Positions 24,307-35,700 of a stretch of DNA of 37,260 nt are shown piece after piece. A program made the translations under genes and the position numbers. Each line of letters opens with the position of its first letter. The stretch's first letter is position 1. Origin of the DNA: Nitrospirales bacterium (lineage in GTDB: Bacteria > Nitrospirota > Nitrospiria > Nitrospirales > UBA8639); NCBI GenBank assembly GCA_020027535.1, contig JAHRAK010000044.1, forward strand, positions 1 through 37,260, read 5' to 3'. Below the pieces are notes generated by a model. That model ran no database searches. It was not told the DNA's origin and saw only the letters and a list, made by a program, of their open reading frames with translations.

Positions 24307-25731
24307 ATGATGCCCGCCCTGTTGGCTTTTGAATACACGTTGTTGAAACACGTCAGGCGACTCGGTCTCTTGTCTCCCGGAGACCGGGTCGTGGTTGCCG
24401 TGTCCGGAGGCGCGGATTCCGTTGCCCTTTTGCAGGTTTTGTCTGCCTGGCGGGATCGCTTGGAGCTGGCGTTGGCCGTGGCTCACGTTGAGCATGGGTT
24501 GCGGGGAGAAGAATCCCTGGGTGACGCGACGTTTGTCGAGCACCTCTCCCTGCAGCTGGACCTTCCTTTTTTCTTAAAGCGGATCAACCTGAAACCGCTT
24601 CTCCGGGAACGAAAAGGGGAGTCGGTCCAAGCCGTTGCGCGTGAGAGAAGATACGAACAGTTGCAGGCGGTCGCCAGGGAGTGGGCGGGCACCAAAGTCG
24701 CAGTCGGGCATACGCAGGATGACCAGGCGGAAACCGTGCTGATGTCCATGCTGCGAGGCGCCGGGCTTGCCGGGCTATCGGGTATGCCGGCTCAGCGGCA
24801 ACCGTGTATCATCCGCCCGTTTCTGCAGGTGAGTCGATCTGAAATTTTGCAGTATCTTGACGAAAAACGCTGTGGGTTTCGCGTCGATTCGAGTAATGAA
24901 AGCCCGAAGTACGTCAGGAATCGGCTTCGCCGTGAATTAATCCCCCTGTTGAAGACGTTCAATCCCCGGGTGGTGAGCGTTCTTTCCCGGCAAGCGGCCA
25001 TTCTGCGTGAGGAACATCATTATTTGGATGAGGTGGCGAAGGCCTCGCTGGAATCGGTCGAGGTCGGCCGCACGAAGAATCGTATCGTGTGGAGTCGTTC
25101 ACGATTGTTAACCTTTCCCGTACCCATTCAACGGAGAATGATCCTTTTAACGGTGGGCGCTTTATGGCACAAGCCGAGCCCGCTCAGGTTCGATGACGTG
25201 GATATTCTTTTACAGCGCGTTGTTCACGGAACGTCGGGTTCGTCCAGTCGTGTTGCCGGTCTGGACATCGTCAGGGAATATGACAAGGTGACGTTCGTGA
25301 AAGTTCCCGTGGGTCCTAACCGCCGTTTGCAAGAGGAATGGTCCTGGTCCTTTCCGGGGTCGCTCCGTTGGCCGGTAACGGGCCAGACCATTGAAGGCAA
25401 GATAAAGGCTACGAAGACGATCCCGACCCGACGGACCGATTCCGTGGCCTACCTGGATGCGGATCGGTTCAGTCACGAATTGGTCGTTCGATCCTGGAAG
25501 CCCGGCGATTATTTTTTCCCTTATGGGATGGGAGGACGACGAAAGAAGATCCAGGATTTTTTCTCGGATGCGAAGGTTGACCGGACCGAGCGAAGCAAGG
25601 TACCTCTCGTGGTGGCTCCGGAAGGGATCCTTTGGGTTGGTGGGTATCGTTCCGATCACCGATTTCGAGTGACCGAGGATACCAGGCACATTGCCGTCGT
25701 CCGGATTCGTGCGGCCGGGAAAAAGACCTGA
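24307..25731 (+). CDS. tilS: tRNA(Ile)-lysidine synthase
   Basis: 474 residues from the ATG at 24307; GTG codons at 24301 and 24304 are possible. The PP-loop is VAVSGGADSVALLQVL (SGGxDS near residue 33), followed by AHVEHGLRGEES, VGHTQDDQAETVLMSMLRGAGLAGLSGM and a NRLRRELIPLL block. The C-terminal TilS domain has VRSWKPGDYFFPYGMGGRRKKIQDFFSDAKVDR. It attaches lysine to cytidine 34 of tRNA-Ile(CAU), so that the tRNA reads AUA instead of AUG; it is normally essential. It starts about 40 bases after ribF. Confidence 0.97.
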   Translation: MMPALLAFEYTLLKHVRRLGLLSPGDRVVVAVSGGADSVALLQVLSAWRDRLELALAVAHVEHGLRGEESLGDATFVEHLSLQLDLPFFLKRINLKPLLRERKGESVQAVARERRYEQLQAVAREWAGTKVAVGHTQDDQAETVLMSMLRGAGLAGLSGMPAQRQPCIIRPFLQVSRSEILQYLDEKRCGFRVDSSNESPKYVRNRLRRELIPLLKTFNPRVVSVLSRQAAILREEHHYLDEVAKASLESVEVGRTKNRIVWSRSRLLTFPVPIQRRMILLTVGALWHKPSPLRFDDVDILLQRVVHGTSGSSSRVAGLDIVREYDKVTFVKVPVGPNRRLQEEWSWSFPGSLRWPVTGQTIEGKIKATKTIPTRRTDSVAYLDADRFSHELVVRSWKPGDYFFPYGMGGRRKKIQDFFSDAKVDRTERSKVPLVVAPEGILWVGGYRSDHRFRVTEDTRHIAVVRIRAAGKKT

Positions 25732-25792
25732 GGAACACCGGGTTTACGGTCGCATCGCACTGTCTGGCGGGGCTTACATAAAGGGGAGCCGG

Positions 25793-25821
25793 TTGCAGAT
25801 GCGTGATCCCCATGGTAAGAT
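25793..25821 (+). promoter_or_regulatory. Possible sigma-70 promoter of ftsH
   Basis: TTGCAG (25793-25798), 17 bases, TAAGAT (25816-25821), about 70 bases before the ftsH start, in the 157-base gap after tilS. Confidence 0.4.
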
Positions 25822-25888
25822 TTCTGAAGTTTTCTAAGCCGTTTCGAATTGCCCGGGTAGGGTTGAGAGAGAGAAGGAACACATTTTC

Positions 25889-27706
25889 ATGAATTCTCGC
25901 GTCAAAAATCTGCTTTTTTGGGTGGTGGTCGGTCTGTTTATGATCCTGCTCTTCAACCTGTTCACCGTGCCGTCCAATCCACCGGAAGAAGAAGTGATCT
26001 TCATTGACTTCATGGCCCATCTCGAGCGGGGAGAGATTTCCAAAGTCACCATGAAGGACAATCATATCAGTGCGGTTTTGAAAGATGGAAACCGGATTCG
26101 GACGTATACCGTTGAATATCCGGACTTGGTCAATGCCCTGAGAGAACAGTCAGTGCAGATCGAAGCCAGGCCGCCGGACGAAAGTCCCTGGTACATTACG
26201 TTTCTCGTGACCTGGGGACCGTTTATCCTGTTCCTCGGATTATGGTTTTTCCTGATGCGGCAAATGCAGATCGGCGGCAATCGGGCCCTCTCGTTCGGAA
26301 AAAGTCGGGCGCGTCTCCTGACCGAGAAAAAGAAAAAAGTGACCTTTGCAGACGTGGCCGGTGTGGAAGAGGCAAAGGAAGAAGTGGTTGAAATCATTGA
26401 ATTTTTAAAAGATCCACAAAAGTTTCAAAAACTCGGTGGGCGAATCCCCAAAGGAGTCTTGATCGTCGGCCCTCCGGGAACGGGAAAAACCCTTTTGGCG
26501 AAAGCCATTGCCGGAGAAGCGGGTGTTCCGTTCTTCAGCATCAGTGGCTCTGATTTTGTGGAAATGTTCGTGGGCGTCGGAGCGTCTCGCGTGCGTGACT
26601 TGTTTGAACAGGGGAAAAAACATGCGCCCTGCATCATTTTCATTGACGAAATCGATGCCGTCGGGCGGTTGCGCGGCGCGGGGTTGGGCGGTGGCCATGA
26701 CGAACGGGAACAGACCCTGAATCAGCTTCTCGTGGAGATGGATGGGTTCGATACGACCGAAGGAGTGATCCTTGTCGCCGCCACGAACCGTCCCGATGTT
26801 CTTGACCCCGCCTTGTTGCGGCCAGGCCGGTTTGATCGACAAGTGGTGGTCAATCGTCCCGACGTGCGGGGGCGAGTGGAAATTCTCAAAGTCCACACCA
26901 AGAAGGTGCCTGTGGCTTCCGACGTGAACCTCGATCAGATTGCCAGGGGAACGCCTGGTTTTTCAGGGGCTGATTTGGAAAATCTCGTCAACGAGGCGGC
27001 GCTCTGGGCCGCTCGACTGGACAAGAAATTGGTGGAACTCATCGATTTTGAAAATGCCAAGGATAAAGTCATGATGGGGGCGGAGCGTAAGAGTATGGTC
27101 CTGAGTGAAGATGAAAAGCGCACGACCGCTTATCATGAGGCAGGACACGCTCTCATGGCTAAATTATTGCCGGGCGCCGATCCCGTTCACAAAGTGACGA
27201 TTATCCCGAGGGGACGTGCCATGGGCATGACCATGCAGCTTCCCATCGATGACCGGCATAGTTATTCCCAGGATTTTCTCTATAACACCCTGTCGATTTT
27301 ATTGGGTGGTCGTGTGGCCGAAGAACTGATTTTGAAAAATGTCACCACCGGTGCGGGGAACGACATTGAACGGGCTACCGAACTCGCCAGGAAAATGGTG
27401 TGTGAGTGGGGAATGAGTGACAAATTGGGGCCATTGACCTTCGGCAAAAAGGATGAGGAAATTTTCCTGGGCCGGGAAATTGCGACACGTCGTGACTTTA
27501 GCGATCAAGTGGCTTTGGAAATCGATCATGAAGTGAAGCGTTTGATCGTGGAAGCCTATGAGCGGACGAAGCGAATGCTCACGGAACATATTCATACCCT
27601 ACGGGCTTTGGCCGAAGCCCTTCTGGAGAAAGAAGTCTTGGATTCCTTGGAAATTGATCAAATCATCAATCGAGGAACCATTGTTCGAGAGCCGGCACAA
27701 GTGTAA
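25889..27706 (+). CDS. ftsH: ATP-dependent zinc metalloprotease FtsH
   Basis: 605 residues. Two membrane segments flank a periplasmic domain: [18 protein letters not shown] near the start and [16 protein letters not shown] near residue 115. The AAA domain follows, with Walker A GPPGTGKT near residue 194, Walker [13 protein letters not shown], and the second region of homology [20 protein letters not shown]. The protease domain has the zinc site HEAGH near residue 415 and [12 protein letters not shown]. It forms a hexamer in the inner membrane that degrades damaged membrane and some regulatory proteins. AAGGA precedes the ATG. The tilS-ftsH order is found in many bacteria. Confidence 0.98.
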   Translation: MNSRVKNLLFWVVVGLFMILLFNLFTVPSNPPEEEVIFIDFMAHLERGEISKVTMKDNHISAVLKDGNRIRTYTVEYPDLVNALREQSVQIEARPPDESPWYITFLVTWGPFILFLGLWFFLMRQMQIGGNRALSFGKSRARLLTEKKKKVTFADVAGVEEAKEEVVEIIEFLKDPQKFQKLGGRIPKGVLIVGPPGTGKTLLAKAIAGEAGVPFFSISGSDFVEMFVGVGASRVRDLFEQGKKHAPCIIFIDEIDAVGRLRGAGLGGGHDEREQTLNQLLVEMDGFDTTEGVILVAATNRPDVLDPALLRPGRFDRQVVVNRPDVRGRVEILKVHTKKVPVASDVNLDQIARGTPGFSGADLENLVNEAALWAARLDKKLVELIDFENAKDKVMMGAERKSMVLSEDEKRTTAYHEAGHALMAKLLPGADPVHKVTIIPRGRAMGMTMQLPIDDRHSYSQDFLYNTLSILLGGRVAEELILKNVTTGAGNDIERATELARKMVCEWGMSDKLGPLTFGKKDEEIFLGREIATRRDFSDQVALEIDHEVKRLIVEAYERTKRMLTEHIHTLRALAEALLEKEVLDSLEIDQIINRGTIVREPAQV

Positions 27707-27828
27707 CGGAAGCGCACTCCGGCCTTGATTCACACCATCCCTGCCGATTCAATTCTTTGGGTATTTTTGGTCTTCTTCATCGGTCGTTGTTTTGTAAGCG
27801 TCTCCAACTTTCATCGTGAGTGACCCTG

Positions 27829-27846
27829 CCCCGGTTTTGACCGGGG
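27829..27846 (+). other. Short hairpin before folP
   Basis: A perfect 7-base stem CCCCGGT/ACCGGGG with loop TTTG, about 20 bases before the folP start and not followed by a T-run. Its role is unknown; it could affect folP translation or mark a weak pause after ftsH. The remainder of the 159-base gap shows no gene. Confidence 0.35.
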
Positions 27847-27865
27847 CCTCGCACGTGGGCTCTCC

Positions 27866-28717
27866 ATGGATGAGGTAAACTTCGCATACCTGCAAGCCTG
27901 CCACGTCAGGATTCCCTGTTCCCGTCACGTCCTGGTAATGGGCATTTTAAACGTGACCCCGGATTCCTTTTCCGACGGCGGGCGCTTTCTCGACCCTCAA
28001 CGCGCTTTGGCTCATTTTGAAGAGATGGTGAGTGAAGGGGCGGATCTGGTTGACATCGGTGCCGAGTCGACGCGACCCGGTTCGACGGCGATTGACGAAC
28101 GCGAGGAGATTCGCCGGTTGAAGCCGGTCCTCGAGGTTATCGGACAACGGGCAACGGTTCCGTTGTCGGTCGATACCCACAAGGCTGGGGTTGCTGAACG
28201 AGCGATTGACTGGGGCGCGGTGCTCATCAACGACATCAGTGCGTTGGAGAACGATCCCCGAATGGGTCACGTGATTGCACGGACTAAGGCCGGTCTGGTG
28301 CTGATGCATAAGCGAGGTGCGCCTCAGAATATGCAGGAATATTGCGAATACGACAACGTAGTCGAGGAAGTACGGGATTATTTGGGAAGTCGCATAAGAC
28401 ACGCGGAGGAAATCGGTATCGCCCGCGAGCAAATGCTGATCGATCCGGGAATCGGGTTTGCAAAAAATGCGCAACAGAACTTATCCTTACTGAAAGGACT
28501 TGGTTCCTTAGAGCCGTTGGGTCGTCCCGTCCTGGTCGGAGTGTCGAATAAATCCTTTATCGGGACGGTGACCGGTCAACCCATCGATCAACGCATCATG
28601 GGGACCGCCGCGGCCGTCGTGGCTGCGGTGTTGGGTGGGGCGAGCATCGTTCGTGTGCATGACGTCGGGTCGATCCGCGAAGTGGTGAGAATGTCGGAAG
28701 CCATTGTCCGGGCTTGA
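27866..28717 (+). CDS. folP: Dihydropteroate synthase
   Basis: 283 residues from the ATG at 27866; there is no clear ribosome-binding site and a slightly later start is possible. Family blocks are MGILNVTPDSFSDGGRFLD, GADLVDIGAESTRPGS, PLSVDTHKAGVAERAI, INDISAL, LMHKRGAPQNMQ, DPGIGFAKN, and GVSNKSFIG (where R or K commonly precedes SFIG). It joins p-aminobenzoate to the pterin to make dihydropteroate in folate synthesis, and is the target of sulfonamides. Its stop overlaps the region of the glmM start. Confidence 0.97.
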   Translation: MDEVNFAYLQACHVRIPCSRHVLVMGILNVTPDSFSDGGRFLDPQRALAHFEEMVSEGADLVDIGAESTRPGSTAIDEREEIRRLKPVLEVIGQRATVPLSVDTHKAGVAERAIDWGAVLINDISALENDPRMGHVIARTKAGLVLMHKRGAPQNMQEYCEYDNVVEEVRDYLGSRIRHAEEIGIAREQMLIDPGIGFAKNAQQNLSLLKGLGSLEPLGRPVLVGVSNKSFIGTVTGQPIDQRIMGTAAAVVAAVLGGASIVRVHDVGSIREVVRMSEAIVRA

Positions 28718-28743
28718 TGGGAGATAACGTGTCAGGAGGCAAG

Positions 28744-30093
28744 GTGCGGAAGTTATTCGGAACCGATGGGGTGAGGGGCGTTGCCAATTTGGAGCCCATG
28801 AATAGTGAGACGGTGCTGAAGCTTGGCAGAGCCGTGGCCTACGTGTTCAAGGGCAGGGCAGGGCATCATCAAATCGTGATCGGCAAAGACACCCGTCTTT
28901 CCGGCTATATGTTGGAATCGGCGTTGATTTCCGGCATTTGCTCCATGGGGGTCGACGTCTTGCTTGTCGGGCCGATGCCCTCGCCGGGCGTGGCGTTTTT
29001 GACGCGCAGCCTTCGAGCCGATGCGGGGGTGATGATTTCGGCCTCCCACAATCCGTACCAGGATAACGGGATCAAGTTTTTTTCACACGACGGCTTCAAA
29101 CTTCCCGATGAACTGGAATTGCGCATTGAAGAATTGATCCTGTCGAACGAGATTGAACATCTTCGTCCCACGGCGAATGAAATCGGTAAGGCGTTTCGTA
29201 TCGCCGATGCCGAAGGACGCTATATCGAATTCGTGAAACGGTCCTTGCCGCGCGAGATGGATTTTCAGGGGATGAAGGTGGTCATCGACTGTGCGCATGG
29301 TGCCGGGTATTCGGTCTTTCCAAAAGTGGTACGGGAATTGGGTGCTGAAGTGTCCGTCATCGGGGATGAACCGGATGGCACGAACATCAATGCGGGGTAT
29401 GGAGCCCTTTGCCCGGAGCGATTGCAAGAGGCCGTTCGCGCGCGTCGGGGAGACATCGGTATTGCGTTGGACGGAGACGCCGACCGGGCCGTGTTCGTGA
29501 CGGAAGAAGGTGAGGTGGTCAACGGGGATCAGGCCCTGGCCGCGTTTGCCCTGGATCTGCAGCGACGAGGCCGGCTCAACCGCAATACCGTTGTCGGAAC
29601 CGTCATGAGTAATTTCGGGTTTGAATCGGCCATGCAAAAAAACGGGATTAATCTGGTCCGAACACCCGTTGGCGATCGGTCCATCCTGGAGCGTATGTTG
29701 GCCGATGGCTATAACCTTGGCGGAGAACAATCGGGACACGTCATTTTTCTCGACTATAATACAACCGGTGACGGGCTGATTTCCGGCCTGCAAATGCTCA
29801 GGTTGGTCAAGCGATCCGGGTCTCCCGTCTCGGAACTGACCAAATGCATAGAGACCGTTCCTCAAGTCCTGTTGGGGGTCAAGGTGAATTGGAAACCCGA
29901 CTTGGGATCTCTTCCGGAATTGCGTCAGGCGATTCGTTCCGGTGAAGAACGGCTGAACAGGACGGGCCGGATCCTGGTTCGGTATTCCGGAACCGAACCT
30001 TTGGTACGGGTCATGGTCGAAGGCCAGGATCATTCGGAAATCAGAGAAGTCGCGGATGAATTGGCCAGGGTGGTCAAGGCCGCAATCGGATGA
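28744..30093 (+). CDS. glmM: Phosphoglucosamine mutase
   Basis: 449 residues from the GTG at 28744, preceded by AGGAGG and giving the usual start (V/M)RKLFGTDGVRG. An ATG at 28717, overlapping the folP stop by one base, would add nine residues and is a real alternative. The active-site serine is in MISASHNPYQDNGIKFF; metal binding is in DGDADR; sugar binding is in GGEQSGHVIF; and phosphate binding is in RYSGTEPLVRVMVEG. It converts glucosamine-6-phosphate to glucosamine-1-phosphate for UDP-GlcNAc, peptidoglycan and lipopolysaccharide. The ftsH-folP-glmM order is common in bacteria. Confidence 0.97.
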   Translation: MRKLFGTDGVRGVANLEPMNSETVLKLGRAVAYVFKGRAGHHQIVIGKDTRLSGYMLESALISGICSMGVDVLLVGPMPSPGVAFLTRSLRADAGVMISASHNPYQDNGIKFFSHDGFKLPDELELRIEELILSNEIEHLRPTANEIGKAFRIADAEGRYIEFVKRSLPREMDFQGMKVVIDCAHGAGYSVFPKVVRELGAEVSVIGDEPDGTNINAGYGALCPERLQEAVRARRGDIGIALDGDADRAVFVTEEGEVVNGDQALAAFALDLQRRGRLNRNTVVGTVMSNFGFESAMQKNGINLVRTPVGDRSILERMLADGYNLGGEQSGHVIFLDYNTTGDGLISGLQMLRLVKRSGSPVSELTKCIETVPQVLLGVKVNWKPDLGSLPELRQAIRSGEERLNRTGRILVRYSGTEPLVRVMVEGQDHSEIREVADELARVVKAAIG

Positions 30094-30113
30094 AGGGGCT
30101 CCGATTCTCATAT

Positions 30114-30142
30114 TTGACTGAACGATAGAATTTATATAAATT
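30114..30142 (+). promoter_or_regulatory. Possible sigma-70 promoter of comEC
   Basis: TTGACT (30114-30119) followed by TATAAA at a 15-base spacing or TAAATT at 17 bases, in the 98-base gap after glmM. It lies 50 bases before the comEC start. Confidence 0.45.
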
Positions 30143-30191
30143 ATCAGGGTGCCTTTCCAGCGTAGTTCTCTCCGGCATTGTTGCCTTTCTC

Positions 30192-32717
30192 GTGGGACTC
30201 CTTCTGGGGTCCTGGCTTTTCTTTCTTCCTCTCACCATCCTGATCCTGCTGGTCATCGCCGCCAGCGCGTTGACTTGGTCTGAGAACAAGACGCGTGTTT
30301 CCGGAAAGCAGGGACTCATTCTCTATGCCTGTATTCTGTTGGGCGTGGGATATTGGTTGCTCGACGCGGGAAAGCATAACGGCGTTGATCTGCCGTTCCA
30401 TGCCGGACAACGGGAAATGACGCTCTCCGGTGTTGTGACGGCGCCGGTCGAGCACGGTCCTGGTCGGGTGACAATGGTTGTGGCCGTGGAATCCGTCGAA
30501 CAGGACACAGGGAGCCGTCAGGTCCGTGGGAATCTTCGTTTGACTTGGCTTCCATGCAAGTTCGGTGACGAATGTGAACCTGATACGGATGTGTTTCGAG
30601 GAGACAGGGTCAAGGTACGTGCTCGAATACGCCAGCCCTTCGGCACGCGTAATCCTGGTGGATTTGATTATGGCGCCTACCTCAGAGACCGTGGAATTCA
30701 CGCGGTAGCATTCGTAAGGGGCCCTGACCGGATACAGGTTCAACCTCCGGGTGTCTTCGACGTCGAAGCACGAGTATGGTCGCAGATTGACCGTTGGCGG
30801 AATCAGGTGCGCCAAGCTGCCATCGCAACGCTCAGGCAGCCGGCTCGCGGCTTATTCTTGGGAATGATCGTCGGAGAGCAGAATGATATCCATCCGGACG
30901 TCCGTGACGATTTTATGACGACGGGGACGGTCCATATTATTTCCATATCAGGCTCGCATTTGGGGTTGTTGGCCTTTGTCTCGTTTCTGGGCGTAAGAGG
31001 GATGACTCGCCGCATGCCGGCTCGATGGCTGGAGAGACTCTCGTGCGTCCTGACGCCCAAGCAACTTGCCGTGTTGGTCACCATCCCCATGGTCCTGTTT
31101 TATACGCTGTTATCGGGAGCCCACGTGGCGACTGTCCGGTCGTTGCTGATGATTTTGTTGTATCTATTCGCGGTGTGGATCGGTCACGAGCGGCAAATTC
31201 TCATAGCGTTGGGTATAGCCGCGTTGTTCACGACCCTGTCGGATCCCAAGGCGATTTATGATCTTTCATTTCAACTCTCGTACGTGTCCGTTCTGGCCAT
31301 TGCCTTGGTGTTTCGTTGGGGCAAGAGTGACTTCGAGGAAGAGGAAATGCCCCAATCCGTCATGGTCAGACTGAAACATTGGGCAAAGCAGTATGCGTTG
31401 ATGACCCTTGCAGCCACCGTGGGGACCGTTCCGCTCGTCGCGTACTATTTTAACCAGGTGGCCTGGTTGGGAATTTTTGCCAATGCGGTTGTCGTGCCCC
31501 TGGTCGGCTTGCTTGTCGTGCCGTTGGGACTCGGTGCGTCGATGATCGTCTTGCTTGGAGGGCTCGACCAATTGCCCTTCGGCTGGGTTCATCAGGAAAT
31601 CATGAACGGCCTGACGTCCGTCGTCGGCATGATGGCGACGGTTCCCGGTGCCAAATGGCACGTGGCGTCACCGGCAATTTTTGCCATGGCAGGATTCTAT
31701 CTTTGTCTCATGGTCGCGTTGCTCAGCCAGAAACTGGCGTTGAGAGTCATAAGCGGGAGTGCGCTGATCCTCTTCCTGTTGTGGTGGGTGTGGTCGCCGC
31801 GAAACGTGTTTGAGGATGATGCGTTGCGCGTCACGTTCTTGGACGTTGGCCAGGGTGACGCCACGGTCCTCGAACTTCCCGGCGGCGAAACGATTCTGGT
31901 GGACGGCGGGGCCGCCTATGAACGTTGGGATATAGGCCGAATGGTGGTGGGACCGTATTTATGGGATCAAGGCATTCGACGCCTCACTCACGTGATTGCG
32001 ACTCACCCTCAGTTGGATCACGTGGGAGGACTTTCCTGGATCATCGCAAACTTCGAGATCGATCATTACTGGAGTAACGGGATTCAACGAACGAACCGCT
32101 TTTACCAACGACTCCATGATGCTCTCGAGAAAAAAGGACTCGTGGAACGTATTGCCTGGGAAGGAGAAGCAATGATCAAGGAAGGGCCTTGTCGGCTCGT
32201 ATCGCTGAACCCGCCGTTGGCGGAAAATGGTTCCACGTTGCACGAACTTCGTGGACACGAACTGAACAATCTTTCCGTGGTTCTCAGTGTCACGTGTGGG
32301 AAGCACTCGATTTTGCTGACGGCCGATGCGGAAGTCGAAGCCCTGACGAGATTGATCCACCATCCACTGGTCAAGTCGGCGACCGTCGTCAAAATTCCAC
32401 ATCATGGAGCGAAGAGTTCGTTAAATCGGCGGTGGATTCAACGGCTCGATGCGGAGACCGCGGTGGTGTCCGCCGGTCGGCGTAATCGTTACGGGCATCC
32501 GGCCCCAGTCGTTTTGCGGGCTTACGATCACATGAACATTTACCGAACGGATTCCGGCGGCGCGATTGTGCTTTCCATGAAGCTGGATTCTGGAGACAGC
32601 CTGATCCGGCGTACGACGGATCGTAAACCCGTTCCGCTCGAATTGAGCAACTATTCGCCGGGACGCGAATGGGAAAATGTATCTCGTTTGTGGAGAATCT
32701 GGGTGCGAAACGTGTAA
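30192..32717 (+). CDS. comEC: DNA internalization protein ComEC/Rec2
   Basis: 841 residues starting at a GTG; the frame is open back to a stop at about 30127 but no better start codon is seen. Order of parts: two or three membrane segments, an OB-like DUF4131 region (SGVVTAPVEHGP to FDYGAYLRDRGI), the polytopic competence domain from about residue 230 (TGTVHIISISGSHLGLLAF), and a metallo-beta-lactamase-like domain from about 545 (FLDVGQGDATVLELPGGETILVDGG, THPQLDHVGGL, PHHGAKSS). ComEC forms the inner-membrane channel for single-stranded DNA in natural transformation. No other competence gene is in the window. It converges with the gene at 32754. Confidence 0.95.
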   Translation: MGLLLGSWLFFLPLTILILLVIAASALTWSENKTRVSGKQGLILYACILLGVGYWLLDAGKHNGVDLPFHAGQREMTLSGVVTAPVEHGPGRVTMVVAVESVEQDTGSRQVRGNLRLTWLPCKFGDECEPDTDVFRGDRVKVRARIRQPFGTRNPGGFDYGAYLRDRGIHAVAFVRGPDRIQVQPPGVFDVEARVWSQIDRWRNQVRQAAIATLRQPARGLFLGMIVGEQNDIHPDVRDDFMTTGTVHIISISGSHLGLLAFVSFLGVRGMTRRMPARWLERLSCVLTPKQLAVLVTIPMVLFYTLLSGAHVATVRSLLMILLYLFAVWIGHERQILIALGIAALFTTLSDPKAIYDLSFQLSYVSVLAIALVFRWGKSDFEEEEMPQSVMVRLKHWAKQYALMTLAATVGTVPLVAYYFNQVAWLGIFANAVVVPLVGLLVVPLGLGASMIVLLGGLDQLPFGWVHQEIMNGLTSVVGMMATVPGAKWHVASPAIFAMAGFYLCLMVALLSQKLALRVISGSALILFLLWWVWSPRNVFEDDALRVTFLDVGQGDATVLELPGGETILVDGGAAYERWDIGRMVVGPYLWDQGIRRLTHVIATHPQLDHVGGLSWIIANFEIDHYWSNGIQRTNRFYQRLHDALEKKGLVERIAWEGEAMIKEGPCRLVSLNPPLAENGSTLHELRGHELNNLSVVLSVTCGKHSILLTADAEVEALTRLIHHPLVKSATVVKIPHHGAKSSLNRRWIQRLDAETAVVSAGRRNRYGHPAPVVLRAYDHMNIYRTDSGGAIVLSMKLDSGDSLIRRTTDRKPVPLELSNYSPGREWENVSRLWRIWVRNV

Positions 32718-32753
32718 TCGGTCGGATGTGGATCGACTAGGGTTTGGCCGTCG

Positions 32754-35700
32754 TCAGTGAGATTGCATGCTCTCGAAGATGGCCCGGGGATTTTGCAAGG
32801 GTTCCCATCCGAGGATCATCAAAGAATCCTCAACGTAATCCGTCGTACGGATACCGTTCAACACACAAGTAACACCGGGAGTACTGGTCAAACTCCACAG
32901 CGCCTTTCGTGACAACGGTTCTCCGCGTTTCTCGTCCGGAAGGAAGTGATCGAGCGTTGCGGTGATCGATTGAATGTGTTGTTCACTTTTTTTGGCGGCT
33001 TCCTGCCGAACGATTTTGAGTAAGAGAAGCAGCTTGGAGACGTAACGGGTCCGCCAATTTTCCCAGTCTGTTGCTTTGTCCTGGCTCAGGTGTCTGGCGG
33101 CTGCCTGAAAGGCCTGATTGATATGCGGTGCAATCATCTGTGATTCGATCTGATCCCAGTGTTCCAGGTTATGGATTCGGGATCGGAGATTGAGAAGTTC
33201 GTCAGCCAGGGAAAAGAAGTCTTTGGGTTCCAGTCCTTTTCCCGCATAGGGGATAAGCGGAGCAAATTCCCGCCGATACGTTTCTTCCAACGTCACGACG
33301 GCCTGGTGTTGCGTTTCAAAGGGTGTGTCTACCGGTTCATATTGGGGGTCGGCCAGTCGTATCATTCCCCGGCGTTCAGCCGGTATTGCGTTGAGTGGCC
33401 TGTTCACGAGTATGGCAATGTGGTGGGTTTGTGCAAACTCCAATACGGTGGTCGTTTGGTCCGTCCCGGTATTAGGGGTCAGCAAGGCTCCTGATTCGAA
33501 GAGATTCATGGGCAATTGAAGCACTCGAAACCCATGGTGGGGCCTGGCTGTCCGTTGGGCCGCGCGTTGGGCGGCCTCGATCATGCGCGACAGTGAGGTC
33601 GCTTCCGGATCGCCGGGTCCGGCCGTACTCGTGTTGGAAGAGACGCCGTAGTATTGGATGCGACCTGACTCGATCTGTTGCTCAAAATAGACGAACGCCT
33701 GCTCGATGCGGCGATAGAATTCGGTTCTCAGTTTGTCCAAAGCGGAGGCGTCAACGACGAGTTTGCGTTGCTTCGCGTCGGAGAGGAAATATTCGGGGTT
33801 GTGCAAGAGGCAGACGTCCAGCGTGGCGAGTCCAAGGCGATCGAGGGAGCCCGTCAGTTGGTCATCGAGAAATTCGGGGTGGAGACAGTGCCAGATGTCT
33901 TCCCCGTATTTGACCATTTCGGGATAGGCCCGCCCGGCCTGTTCCCTGGTCTTGGCGGTTTGCAGATTTTTCCCTTGGACGTAGCCGATTTTGGAGACGA
34001 CAATCACGTTGTCGCGAGACAACTCTTTTTGGGAAAGCAATTCCTGGATGACGCTCCCCACCAGGCGTTCGCTGTCGCCGTCCGCATAGTTCGTGGAGGT
34101 GTCGATGAGGTTGCAGCCTTCCCGGATGGCTTTCATGAGTGCGGCCCGGTGGTCCTCCTGGTCAAGCCCCGTTCTGTAGCCGCCGAACCCGATCCTGGAG
34201 TTGGTGAGGCCCGTGGACCCCAAGGTGGTGTAGCCATGGGCTACGGAGTCGGAAGAACGCGCCATGATCCGGGACACGTAAGCAGCGGTGCCATGAGCGG
34301 TGGCCGTTCCCGGGATGCCCGGAGAGGCCAGCGTGCGCGACATCGAATCTCCTTGAGGCGCGTCGGTCAAGGCCTGTGCCACGTTTTTCGGATCGGTGAG
34401 AGGGGCGCGACAGGTATAATTTCGACACACGTATAAGGCGGCTTGTCCGTCGACGAGGTCTTTACCCTTCAGAAGTGGATGTCGGGACTCGCGGGCATCG
34501 TGGTTTCCGTGTGCAATGATGCGATAGGGAACAAAATGACGGGCCACCTCGTCGAGTAACCGGTCATGTCCCGGATCGGCCTGCGCTCCGACGAATGCCA
34601 ATTCTACCGGGCCGCGCAACAGGAAGTCCGCCGTCATGATCGTCTTGGCGAACCCCCTGGGTATGCGACTGATCTGTTGTCCGTACGCCCGAATAGCCTG
34701 CGTGGCGGCTTCTCGAAAATCTTCACGGTCATGGTGAAAAGAGAGGCGGGCCAAGGCCATGGCCGCCACGGCGTTACCGCTCGGAGTGGCGCCGTCAGGT
34801 CCTTCACGTCCTCGCAGGATGAGGGCCTCGTGATCGTTGGCCGTTGTAAAGAATCCACCGTGATTCTTGTCGAGAAAATCGTGCAACAGTCGTTCGCCCA
34901 ATCGAATGGCCTCCGTGAGGTATCGCTCATCACCCCCGGCCTCGTACACGTCGATGAGCGCCTCTGTGAGATAGGCATAATCCTCCAGATACGCGTTGAG
35001 ATGGGCTTTGCCTGCCCGATAGGTGCGGTACAGGCCTCCATCGGGACGGGAGAGCACGTTGAGCAGAAAGTCCGCGGCACGGCAGGCGGATTCCAAATAA
35101 GGGCCGTGTCTCAAGACCCGTGCCGTCTCGGCCATGGCGCTGATCATCATTCCGTTCCAGGCCGTGATGATTTTGTCGTCCAACCCCGGAGGCACGCGTT
35201 TCAGCCGCGCGTCATACACGAGTGGCTTGACCCGGTCGATCGTCCGTCGAAGTTCTTCAGGGGAACAGGAAAGTTTCTCGGCCGCTTGTCCCAGCGTGTG
35301 GGGGGTATTGGGAATACTGTGGTGTTCCCAATTGCCGTCAGGGGTAATATCATAATACGTGCAGAATCGGACCGCGTCCTGCTCCGATGAGACGACCTCC
35401 CGGATTTGTTCGGGATCCCACACGAAAAATTTCCCTTCGACGCCTTCCGAGTCGGCATCCGTGGCGGAATAATAACCGCCTTCGGGTGACGTCATCTCTC
35501 GATTGATGTAATCCAGAATTTCGCAGGTCACGTGCTTGTAATCGAGATTGCCGGTCACCTGGAACGCTTCGAGATACGTCTTGGCAAGTAACGCGTTGTC
35601 GTAGAGCATTTTTTCAAAGTGGGGAACCAGCCAGCGTTCATCCGTCGAATACCGGGCAAATCCTCCGCCGACGTGGTCGTACATGCCGCCGCAGGCCATG

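Noticed and set aside
29083-30111. Long minus-strand frame opposite glmM
   Set aside because: Antisense shadow of a well-supported gene, with no start site or recognisable motif.
30144-30815. Minus-strand frame opposite the start of comEC
   Set aside because: The membrane segments and the DUF4131-like region on the plus strand account for this DNA.
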